NCBI GenBank assembly: GCA_025965815.1
Contig: JAOPWF010000442.1
Location: 1-12,954, forward strand
DNA length: 12,954 nucleotides
Direction of reading: 5' to 3'
Source of the DNA: Mycobacterium sp.
Lineage (GTDB): Bacteria > Actinomycetota > Actinomycetes > Mycobacteriales > Mycobacteriaceae
The notes under the pieces are model-generated. The model did not search any database. It was given only the letters and a program-made list of their open reading frames with translations, and had not been told where the DNA came from. Positions 1 to 6,328 of this stretch are shown here, one piece after another (within the stretch, counting starts at the first letter, position 1; each line of letters opens with the position of its first letter). The position numbers and the translations under genes are program-made.

Positions 1-2
1 TG

Positions 3-413
3 GACGCCGACGCCATGATGCGCCCCGCCGCCTCTCGCGACACCAAGTTCTTCTGGGACGGGGTGAACGCGCACGAACTGCGGATCCAGCGCCACCCGGA
101 CGGCCGCCTGCAGCATCCGCCGGTGCCTGCGCTGTGGCAGGACGAACAGGCGCCGGTCGACTATGTCGTCGCCAGTGGCAACGGCACGGTCTTCAGCTTT
201 GTGGTGCACCACGCACCGAAGGTGCCGGGCCGGTCACTGCCGTTCGTCATCGCACTGGTCGAGCTGGAGGAGGGTGTCCGCATGCTCGGGGAGCTCCGCA
301 ACGTCGACCCCGCCACCGTGGAGGTCGTTATGCCGGTCCGCGCAATCTATATCGACTTTCCGGCCAACGCCGTTGGGCCGGCCTGGACGCTGTATGCCTG
401 GGAGCCGGCATGA
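3..413 (+). CDS. chsH2: ChsH2 C-terminal DUF35 (OB-fold) domain, 5'-truncated by window edge
   Basis: The reading frame is open from base 3 and no start is needed, so this is the 3' end of a longer gene. The visible 136 residues form a DUF35-type OB-fold: an N-terminal helix with FFWDGVNAHEL, then beta-rich blocks VASGNGTVFSFVVHH and PFVIALVELEEGVRMLGEL, ending LYAWEP. The usual zinc-ribbon cysteines are missing (no Cys in the segment), with LQHPPVPALW in their place. In M. tuberculosis, ChsH2 (Rv3542c) has an N-terminal MaoC-like half that pairs with ChsH1 to hydrate the C22 steroid enoyl-CoA, and a C-terminal DUF35 half that binds the aldolase Ltp2. The next two genes are chsH1 and ltp2, which makes this identification firm. 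The stop overlaps the next start (ATGA). A separate short DUF35 protein starting at 15 is possible but less likely, because the frame continues off the edge. Confidence 0.88.
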   Translation, partial: DADAMMRPAASRDTKFFWDGVNAHELRIQRHPDGRLQHPPVPALWQDEQAPVDYVVASGNGTVFSFVVHHAPKVPGRSLPFVIALVELEEGVRMLGELRNVDPATVEVVMPVRAIYIDFPANAVGPAWTLYAWEPA

Positions 414-823
414 GCGCACCTGTCAGCCATTCAACCCGTGCGGTCGGAACCAAACTGCCGGAGCTCTCTGTCTACGGCGACCCGACGTTCATCGTCTCGA
501 CGGCGCTGGCGACACGTGACTTCCAGGACGTGCACCACGACCGGGATAAGGCTCAGGCGAAGGGGTCTGAGGACATCTTCGTCAACATCCTCACCGACAC
601 CGGTTTGGTCCAGCGATACATCACCGACTGGGCCGGTCCGTCGGCGCTGGTGAAGTCCATCGGGTTGCGGTTGGGTGTGCCGTGGTACGCCTACGACACG
701 GTGACGTTTTCCGGTGAGGTGACTGCGGTGGAGGATGGTCTTGTCACGGTGAAGGTGTTCGGCCGCAACAGTCTTGGTGATCACGTGATCGCGACGGTCA
801 CGCTTACCACCGGGGGTGCCTGA
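410..823 (+). CDS. chsH1: ChsH1, MaoC-like enoyl-CoA hydratase subunit of cholesterol side-chain degradation
   Basis: The 137-residue hot-dog-fold protein is close to the roughly 129 residues of M. tuberculosis ChsH1. With ChsH2 it forms the heterotetrameric hydratase that adds water to 3-oxo-4,17-pregnadiene-20-carboxyl-CoA. Asp37 and His42 (in RDFQDVHHD) have the D-x4-H spacing of the catalytic pair reported for ChsH1. The hot-dog helix TDWAGPSALVKS (about 72-83) and the final strand region VTVKVFGRNSLGDHV are also present. The ATG at 410 is chosen because it overlaps the chsH2 stop (ATGA) and sits about eight residues ahead of the M. tuberculosis start. An in-frame opening further upstream only shadows chsH2. 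The stop overlaps the ltp2 start by one base (TGATG), so the three genes should be translated together. A decayed second copy lies at 2842-3112. Confidence 0.9.
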   Translation: MSAPVSHSTRAVGTKLPELSVYGDPTFIVSTALATRDFQDVHHDRDKAQAKGSEDIFVNILTDTGLVQRYITDWAGPSALVKSIGLRLGVPWYAYDTVTFSGEVTAVEDGLVTVKVFGRNSLGDHVIATVTLTTGGA

Positions 824-1992
824 TGCCCGGTGGGTTGTCTGGCAAGGCCGCGATCGTCGGCATCGGTGCGACGGATTTCTCCAAAAACTCCGGCCGAAGT
901 GAATTGCGGCTGGCGGCCGAGGCGGTGCTTGATGCCCTCGACGACGCGGGCCTGAGCCCGGCCGATGTCGATGGCATGGTCACCTTCACGATGGACTCCA
1001 ACACCGAAGTGGCCGTCGCGCGGGCCGCGGGCATCGGTGACCTGAAGTTCTTCTCCAAGATCCATCACGGTGGCGGCGCGGCCTGCGCCACGATCCAGCA
1101 GGCGGCCATCGCCGTGGCGACGGGCGTGGCGGAGTGCGTTGTGGCATACCGGGCGTTCAATGAACGCTCGGGTATGCGGTTCGGTCAGGTGCAGACCCGG
1201 CTGGTGGAGAACGCCGACTCGACGGGTGTCGACAACTCGTTCTCCTATCCGCATGGCCTGTCGACGCCCGCCGCGCAGGTGGCGATGATCGCCAGGCGGT
1301 ACATGCACCTGTCCGGGGCGACGAGCAAGGACTTCGGTGCGGTGTCGGTAGCCGACCGCAAGCATGCCGCCAAGAACCCCAAGGCGTACTTCTACGACAA
1401 GCCGATCACCATCGAGGACCATCAGAATTCGCGGTGGATCGCCGAGCCGCTGCGGCTGCTGGACTGCTGTCAGGAGACCGACGGCGCCGTCGCGCTCGTG
1501 GTCACCTCGTCCGAGCGGGCCAAGGATCTGAAGAACAGGCCGGCCGTGATAGAAGCGGCGGCGCAGGGGGCCAGCCCCGACCAGTACTCGATGGTCAGTT
1601 ATTACCGGCCTGAACTCGACGGCCTGCCCGAGATGGGGCTGGTCGGCCGCCAGCTGTGGGAGCAGTCCGGCCTGCGGCCCACCGATATCCAGACCGCCGT
1701 CCTGTACGACCACTTCACGCCGTTCACCCTGATTCAGTGGGAGGAGTTGGGTTTCTGCGGCTGGGGCGAGGCGAAGGACTTCATCGCCGACGGTGCCATC
1801 GAGATCGGCGGGCGGCTGCCGATCAACACGCACGGCGGCCAGCTCGGTGAGGCCTACATCCACGGCATGAACGGCATCGCCGAGGGTGTCCGCCAGCTGC
1901 GCGGAACATCGGTCAACCAGGTCCACGACGTCGAACATGTGCTCGTCACCGCCGGCACCGGCGTCCCCACCTCCGGGCTCATACTCGGCTGA
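823..1992 (+). CDS. ltp2: Ltp2, thiolase-fold steroid aldolase (17-hydroxy-3-oxo-4-pregnene-20-carboxyl-CoA lyase)
   Basis: The 389 residues match the usual length of Ltp2 (Rv3540c, about 386). This is a thiolase-like 'lipid-transfer protein' that does retro-aldol cleavage. It splits the hydrated C22-CoA ester into androstenedione and propionyl-CoA, in complex with the DUF35 domain of ChsH2. Visible features are the N-terminal AIVGIGATDFSK, the conserved block HHGGGAACATIQQA (81-94), LYDHFTPFTLIQWEELGF (294-311) and NTHGGQLGEAYIHGMNGI (335-352). Tyr295 and Tyr345 lie where tyrosines were proposed as catalytic in a studied actinobacterial Ltp2; this comes from memory and was not aligned. The thiolase nucleophile-Cys chemistry is not expected in this subfamily. 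The start ATG overlaps the chsH1 stop. No strong terminator follows; the only hairpin is a 5-bp CTGAG/CTCAG pair at 1989-2005. This is the last gene of the steroid operon here. Confidence 0.93.
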   Translation: MPGGLSGKAAIVGIGATDFSKNSGRSELRLAAEAVLDALDDAGLSPADVDGMVTFTMDSNTEVAVARAAGIGDLKFFSKIHHGGGAACATIQQAAIAVATGVAECVVAYRAFNERSGMRFGQVQTRLVENADSTGVDNSFSYPHGLSTPAAQVAMIARRYMHLSGATSKDFGAVSVADRKHAAKNPKAYFYDKPITIEDHQNSRWIAEPLRLLDCCQETDGAVALVVTSSERAKDLKNRPAVIEAAAQGASPDQYSMVSYYRPELDGLPEMGLVGRQLWEQSGLRPTDIQTAVLYDHFTPFTLIQWEELGFCGWGEAKDFIADGAIEIGGRLPINTHGGQLGEAYIHGMNGIAEGVRQLRGTSVNQVHDVEHVLVTAGTGVPTSGLILG

Positions 1993-2407
1993 GTAACTTT
2001 CTCAGGGACTTCCGTACAGCAACGTCAGCTAGCTTGTCTCCGCGTCTCGTTAGATAGTAGCTACCTCGGGAAGTTGGGGTTTGCGCAAATTCCGGCAACG
2101 TTCAGGCCATTGCAGCAGGTTGCCGGCCTACTCGCCAGTCACAGCGGCGGAATCGCAGATCCACGGGCCATCGACGACGGAATCCGCACACTTGGCGGCG
2201 GCGAAGCGATCTCTTGAGTTAGCTGCTTGTCACTGCAAGGACTTGCTTCAAGATCTACAGAGTGCACCTTGCGCATGTTTCAGCAAAGCAATAGCCTGGA
2301 TCAAGCTGCTGAAGATTCTTCACCCATAAGAGTTGTCCAACCGATGGGAGGTTGGTGGCGAGATGACACGTCTTGCAGCGCAACGGCGCCTACTGAGGAG
2401 TGGTCCC
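1993..2407 (+). other. Intergenic stretch with no supported gene
   Basis: About 415 bases separate ltp2 from the next small gene. A frame at 2081-2329 opens only with TTG and gives a Cys/Ser-rich 82-residue product that resembles no family I know, so it is not called. The only structure seen is a perfect 6-bp inverted repeat CCAACC/GGTTGG at 2337-2342 and 2350-2355 with a 7-base loop, about 50 bases before the 2408 start. It could be a weak operator or leader hairpin. No convincing -35/-10 pair was found. Confidence 0.5.
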
Positions 2408-2797
2408 ATGCCCACGACGATGACGATTAAGGAACCCACCGCATCCGAAGCTCTTGCGCAGGCTCGGGACGATATCAACCAGGCTCGCGAAGCGTTCATG
2501 CGGGCCGATGGGCACCGACAAGCGCAGTGCGCCCGCTCAGCCATCGACTCCGCAGCGACCACACTGGTGGACCCGGGCGCAACTCCTCGCGAAGTGGTTG
2601 CGGCACATAGCTTCTTGCGTGAGGCGCTCGCACTTGACGGCAGGCCAAACACGTGCGGTGTCGAAAGCATAGACACCGTGCGCGAAGCATCCACGCTTCC
2701 CCCGGAAGACCAGAACTGGCTCCAGAACTACCTGGCCGGGCGCCGGCCAACCACGCAGCAATCCAGCGCAACCGCCGACCTCGGCATCGCCCTGTAG
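2408..2797 (+). CDS. Small hypothetical protein, mostly helical, 129 residues
   Basis: I do not recognise this protein. The ATG at 2408 is preferred over earlier in-frame starts (from 2333) because a good ribosome-binding site, GAGGAG at 2395-2400, lies seven bases before it. A second ATG at 2420 is possible. The product has no signal peptide or membrane segment. Residues about 12-100 look helical, with alternating charge and alanine (EALAQARDDINQAREAF, then SAIDSAATTLV and HSFLREALAL), followed by a polar tail rich in Gln and Thr. The N-terminal part could form a short coiled coil. It stands alone between ltp2 and the decayed chsH1-ltp2 copy, so its context gives no job. Codon third positions are less GC-biased than in ltp2. 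It may be an orphan gene or one carried with a rearranged segment. Confidence 0.55.
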   Translation: MPTTMTIKEPTASEALAQARDDINQAREAFMRADGHRQAQCARSAIDSAATTLVDPGATPREVVAAHSFLREALALDGRPNTCGVESIDTVREASTLPPEDQNWLQNYLAGRRPTTQQSSATADLGIAL

Positions 2798-2841
2798 CAA
2801 AGATTACGGCGCCGCGGCGCTCGGAATCTCGCTGGCGAATC

Positions 2842-3112
2842 ACTGGCGACGCGCGACTTTTAGGACGTGCACCAACATCCTCGCCGACACCGTCTAGTTC
2901 AGCGGTACGTCACCGATTGGGCCGGTCCGTCGGCGCTGGTGAAGTCGATCGGGTTGCGGTTGGCTGTGCCGCGGTACGCGTACGACACGGTGACGTTTTC
3001 CGGTGCGGTCACTGCGGTGGAGGATGGGCTTGTCACGGTGAAGGTGTTCGGCCGCGACAGTCTTGGTGATCACGTCACGGCGACGGTCACGCTGAGCAAG
3101 GGGGATGCGTGA
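2842..3112 (+). pseudogene. Degenerate second copy of chsH1
   Basis: From about 2842 this repeats the chsH1 sequence that begins near 507. The 3' two-thirds (2907-3112) is about 90% identical base for base and still reads as protein (TDWAGPSALVKSIGLRLAVP and onward). The copy is broken in several ways. The Gln39 codon CAG is now TAG (2861-2863). A 47-base block equivalent to 537-583 of the intact gene is missing at about 2873, which shifts the frame. A further single base is lost near 2894, beside a TAG. No start codon or upstream region of chsH1 remains. The stop still overlaps the start of the ltp2 remnant by one base, as in the intact pair. Many of the differences are synonymous, which suggests this was once a working paralogue rather than a very recent duplicate. 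Confidence 0.92.
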
Positions 3113-3369
3113 TGCCCGGCGAGCTGTCCGGCAAGGCCGCGATCGTCGGCATCGGCGCGACGGATTTCTCCAAGAACTCCGGCTGAAGTGAATTGCGGCT
3201 GGCCGCCGAGGCGCAGGTGGCGATGATCGCCAGCGGTACATGCACATGTCTGGGGCGACGAGCAAGGACTTTGGTGCGGTGTCGGTCGCGACCGCAAGCA
3301 TGCCGCCAACAACCCAAGGCGTACTTCTACCACAAGCCGATCAATATCTCCGGCCTGAACCTCGGCTGA
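3112..3369 (+). pseudogene. Degenerate second copy of ltp2 with two large internal deletions
   Basis: Three blocks of ltp2 remain. The first is residues 1-34 (3112-3213), the second about residues 152-197 (3214-3347), and the third the last few codons and stop (3348-3369). Against the intact gene, 351 bases (925-1275) and about 558 bases (1414-1971) are missing. Arg25 CGA has become TGA at 3184-3186. Single-base losses occur near 3231 (CCAGCGG for CCAGGCGG), 3288 and 3312, so no long frame survives. About 258 bases are left of an 1170-base gene. No functional product is possible. Confidence 0.92.
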
Positions 3370-4229
3370 GTGTTTGCGACAGCAAAGACGCCTGATTCCA
3401 TAGCGCTTCCAGCCAAGCAGTTGCTGATGCTGTTTACGCTAGTCCAGGGATTTCACCGACGTGCCGTTCGCGAGGATGGTAAATTGCGTGCACGTCAGAT
3501 TGTTTGCGCGAGGAACGGGGGGAGCCGTTCTCAGCACCGATCGAGCTGGCGGCTGTCCGCGTCCGGATGGGATGCCTCATATCGGCGCCGCACGCGACAA
3601 GCGGCAAACCAAGCGTCATCCTTCTGCACCTGGCGAACCGCGGCGGTGCACCGTTGCTGCCGGCACACCCTGACCGCAGTCCGAACGTCAGGATGATCGT
3701 TTTGGACTATTCGGAGCACTAAGAATCGGAGATTCTTGCAAGCGCAGAGATAGTTGCCCGCTGCGCCTTCGTACAAAGTCGTTCGAGGAATGATCGTCCT
3801 GATGCGCGGGGTCGCCGACGAGGCCTGCATCACTTACCGCGACCACCCGAGCAGGAACTAGTTCCCAGCGGGTATCGGGACTAGATCGTGAAGATGCGCG
3901 AGATAGGTCTCCCGGCTCGGAAATATGGCCGCACCTTGGTTATTGCAGTCCATACCGTTAAGAAGAACGTCACAGTGCGTTAACCAAGCTCGGTGCCCGC
4001 GAACACGCCGAGGCTGCGTCGCGCCAAGGAGGATAGTTCGGAACTAGATACAGACCTATCCAAAGATGGGTCCGACGGTCCATGTACGGCCGAGAGAGCG
4101 CATCGGATAGTTGAGCGGTGTCTACAGGTTTGGCTCCGATCCGAGCTTCGCTAATGCCCGCGGCCTGGTCCGCGTCAGCTTTGCCCACGACGAATCTCGG
4201 CTCCCTTTCCTTAGTTAGCAGTCGGAATT
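3370..4229 (+). other. Non-coding or decayed stretch with no supported gene
   Basis: Several short frames exist on both strands (for example + 3504-3722, + 3894-3983, - 3970-4425). None has a recognisable domain, a good ribosome-binding site with matching length, or the GC-rich third positions of the neighbours, so none is called. The frame 3504-3722 contains the hydrophobic phrase KPSVILLHLANRGG and could be a remnant of an unknown protein. The stretch lies directly after the decayed ltp2 copy and may hold more unrecognised gene debris. No transposase fragment, tRNA or terminal repeat was recognised. Confidence 0.45.
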
Positions 4230-4328
4230 GTCCGCTTGCGGGTTCGGCCCCAGGGGACGAGTTGCTGGTTTCCCGGTACCGCGGGTACCGCGAACTGCGG
4301 GCCCGCAAGCCGATCGGACCGCGGTCCG
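4230..4328 (+). promoter_or_regulatory. Cluster of inverted repeats, candidate structured leader upstream of glmS
   Basis: A 13-pair stem can form between 4234-4246 and 4298-4310 (eleven Watson-Crick and two G-T pairs). Inside it lie a possible 4-bp helix (4250-4253 with 4265-4268) and a perfect 7-bp hairpin (CGGTACC 4274-4280, GGTACCG 4284-4290, loop GCG). These would make a three-way junction. GTCC at 4230-4233 could extend the outer stem by pairing with GGAC at 4316-4319. That competes with a 14-base perfect palindrome at 4315-4328. The element ends 67 bases before the glmS ATG. It does not resemble the glmS ribozyme known from Firmicutes. It could instead be an operator array or a chance result of high GC. 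Confidence 0.4.
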
Positions 4329-4382
4329 CGCACCCGCCATTGTCATCACCCTGCTCTGATTTCCTTACGGCGCAGTCGGCAC

Positions 4383-4388
4383 GGGAGG
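4383..4388 (+). promoter_or_regulatory. Ribosome-binding site that fixes the glmS start
   Basis: GGGAGG lies seven bases before the ATG at 4396. This supports that ATG over the in-frame GTG at 4393. It also places the catalytic cysteine directly after the initiator methionine, as the enzyme family requires. Confidence 0.7.
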
Positions 4389-4395
4389 CCAGGTG

Positions 4396-6183
4396 ATGTG
4401 CGGCATCATCGCTTGCCGGACGCATGCGCCCGCCATCGATTACCTGCTGATCGCACTCCGCCGACTCGAGTACCGCGGTTACGACTCGGTCGGGGTCGCA
4501 GTACGAACCATCCGCGGCGACGTCGCGCGGCTACGGACGGTCGGGCGGATCGGTGCACTCGATCTGCAGGTGCGCGAGTGGACCGGCCCTGACTTCGACG
4601 GAGTAGGTATCGGTCACACCCGGTGGGCAACCCACGGTGCGGTCACCGAAACCAACGCACACCCGCACATCGACTGCACTGGCCGAATCAGCCTGGTCCA
4701 CAACGGAACCATAGAGAATGCGGACCGGCTGCGGGACGCGCTGACCGTAGGCGGTCACAGATTCGCCTCGTCCGTCGACAGCGAGGTCTTGTGCCACCTG
4801 ATCGAAGATCAACTGCAACTCTGCGGGGACCTCTTCTATGCGGTGCAGACGGCGCTGAAGCAGGTCGAGGGCTCCTGGGGCTTGGCGGTGCTGGAGCAAC
4901 AGACAGGCCGAGTCGTGGTCGCCGCTCACCACTCCCCGTTGCTGATCGCACGAAACAGCCACGGTGACTTCGCGACCAGCGACATCGCCGCGGTCGCGGA
5001 CTGGGTCGATGAATTCCGGGTTCTCGAAGATGGAGACGTCGTCGAGCTGACCGCCACTAAAGGCTGGCCCTACCATGGCATCGACGGTGTGCTCCCAGCC
5101 ATGACACGGTGCATTTGGCGTGGCGGTGACGCCGATTTGAATGGCCATGTCGACTACATGGCCAAAGAGATCGACGAGCAACCCGCGGCCGCAGCACGCG
5201 TGCTCGACGAACTTTGCGGCGGAATCGCGAACGGGACATTGTGGAGCAATCTTGGGCTGGCCCCGTTTGACCGCTTGCAGGTAATCGCTTGCGGCACTTC
5301 CCTGAACGCGGGCCACGTGATCGGCAACGTGGCGCGCCGCCTCGGCGGGGTACCGGTGACGCGCAGTGTGGCCAGCGAAGCCGCCGAGGACGTTCCGGAA
5401 GCTCGGACGCTGCGCCTGGCGATCAGCCAGTCGGGCGAAACGGCCGACGTACTGCAGGCTGTGGCATCGCTCGTGGCGGCGGAGTCGTCCCTCCTGGCCA
5501 TCGTTAACAACGTGCATTCCACCTTGGCGCGCCGGGCCGACGCGGTTGTGACGTGTGCCGCCGGTCCGGAGATCGGGGTAGCAGCCACCAAAACCTTTGT
5601 GTGCCAGATCATTGCGGGTGTCGCGGTGATGGTATCGGCACTCGTCTCGACGAATCGGCTCTCCACGGCTTCCGCCACTCAACTTGTCGACGATCTCCGC
5701 CGACTGCCGGAGCAGCTTGCCGCGGCCGGCACGGTGGCCAAGTGTGTGGTCCCCCGAATCGCCGAGGGCCTGACCACGGACAGCGGCTTTATCTTCATCG
5801 CCAGGGGGAGCGGGCTTCCCTATGCGGCCGAGGGAGCACTGAAGCTCAAAGAACTCACCTACCGATGGGCCGAGCACTACCCGGCCGGTGAGCTTAAGCA
5901 CGGACCCCTCGCGCTGATCAGCACCGGAACTCCAGTTGTGGTTGTCGACAACGGCGACCCCAAACTACCCACCAACGTCGCCGAGGTCCAAGCACGCGGT
6001 GGCCGCATCATCAGCATCGGTTCGGCCGGCAGCACCGTGCCGGTGATGGACGGACCGGCCGCAGCGTGGGGCCCTCTGGAGAGCGCCATTCCGTTGCAGA
6101 TCCTGGCGCGGACTCTCGCGTTGGCTTTAGGGCATGACGTGGACAAACCCCGCAACCTCGCCAAATCAGTGACGGTGGAGTGA
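4396..6183 (+). CDS. glmS: Glutamine-fructose-6-phosphate aminotransferase (isomerizing), GlmS paralogue
   Basis: The 595-residue enzyme makes glucosamine-6-phosphate from fructose-6-phosphate and glutamine in the cytoplasm. It has an N-terminal glutaminase domain (about 2-230) with nucleophile Cys2 (MCGII), the RWATHG block (76-81), HNGTIEN (102-108) and Asp128. Two SIS domains follow. The first contains ACGTSLNAG (298-306) and the SQSGET phosphate site (344-349). The second contains EGALKLKE (479-486), ELKHGPLALI (499-508) and the C-terminal PRNLAKSVTVE. Glu479, Lys483, Glu486, His502 and Lys590 match the isomerase residues of E. coli GlmS, so it should be active. It is shorter and more divergent than the housekeeping mycobacterial GlmS (about 624). 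The ATG at 4396 rather than GTG 4393 is chosen so that Cys2 follows Met. Its place at the head of a glycan locus suggests a dedicated amino-sugar supply, with the housekeeping copy elsewhere (inference). Confidence 0.95.
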   Translation: MCGIIACRTHAPAIDYLLIALRRLEYRGYDSVGVAVRTIRGDVARLRTVGRIGALDLQVREWTGPDFDGVGIGHTRWATHGAVTETNAHPHIDCTGRISLVHNGTIENADRLRDALTVGGHRFASSVDSEVLCHLIEDQLQLCGDLFYAVQTALKQVEGSWGLAVLEQQTGRVVVAAHHSPLLIARNSHGDFATSDIAAVADWVDEFRVLEDGDVVELTATKGWPYHGIDGVLPAMTRCIWRGGDADLNGHVDYMAKEIDEQPAAAARVLDELCGGIANGTLWSNLGLAPFDRLQVIACGTSLNAGHVIGNVARRLGGVPVTRSVASEAAEDVPEARTLRLAISQSGETADVLQAVASLVAAESSLLAIVNNVHSTLARRADAVVTCAAGPEIGVAATKTFVCQIIAGVAVMVSALVSTNRLSTASATQLVDDLRRLPEQLAAAGTVAKCVVPRIAEGLTTDSGFIFIARGSGLPYAAEGALKLKELTYRWAEHYPAGELKHGPLALISTGTPVVVVDNGDPKLPTNVAEVQARGGRIISIGSAGSTVPVMDGPAAAWGPLESAIPLQILARTLALALGHDVDKPRNLAKSVTVE

Positions 6184-6187
6184 TCCG

Positions 6188-6328
6188 ATGAACCGGAATA
6201 AGACGATCGAATCACGATCCCACCACTCCCCTTCTAGGACGGGCAACCGCCACAGAAGGATCAGCCCTTCGCCTGGTACGAGTCAGACTTCGCCTCTCCG
6301 CTGCGACGTCTTCTTCGGCGATGCATGA
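6188..6328 (+). CDS. Possible 46-residue linker ORF between glmS and the epimerase
   Basis: The ATG at 6188 lies five bases after the glmS stop. A Shine-Dalgarno-like GGTGGAG (6174-6180, inside the end of glmS) is seven bases upstream. The stop TGA (6326-6328) overlaps the epimerase start in an ATGA arrangement. The epimerase has no clear ribosome-binding site of its own, so this short frame could carry ribosomes to it by translational coupling. The product is basic and rich in Ser, Arg and His, begins MNRNKTIESRSHH, and has no domain or membrane segment that I recognise. It may be translated without having a function, or may be chance. Confidence 0.3.
   Translation: MNRNKTIESRSHHSPSRTGNRHRRISPSPGTSQTSPLRCDVFFGDA

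Noticed and set aside
134..409. Upstream extension of chsH1 to an ATG at 134
   Set aside because: The extra residues are Arg/Gly-rich out-of-frame chsH2 sequence. The 410 start gives the family length and the ATGA overlap.
781..1938. Long minus-strand frame of 385 codons opposite ltp2
   Set aside because: It mirrors a well-supported gene. Long antisense frames are common in high-GC coding DNA, and the product has no recognisable family features.
1989..2005. Terminator after ltp2 (CTGAG/CTCAG)
   Set aside because: The stem is only five pairs and no T-run follows, so it is too weak to call.
2867..3112. Intact 81-residue protein from the 3' part of the second chsH1 copy
   Set aside because: Its first residues come from the frameshifted junction, the hot-dog N-terminus and catalytic pair are gone, and there is no ribosome-binding site. 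It is better called a pseudogene remnant.
4230..4395. glmS ribozyme
   Set aside because: The known core sequence is not present, and the ribozyme is known mainly from Firmicutes. Only generic stems are seen.
3970..4425. Minus-strand frame of 151 codons across the glmS leader
   Set aside because: No domain, no ribosome-binding site, and it runs over the glmS start. The palindromes explain part of the sequence better.
4531..5901. Long minus-strand frame of 456 codons opposite glmS
   Set aside because: It is the shadow of glmS, whose catalytic motifs are complete on the plus strand.
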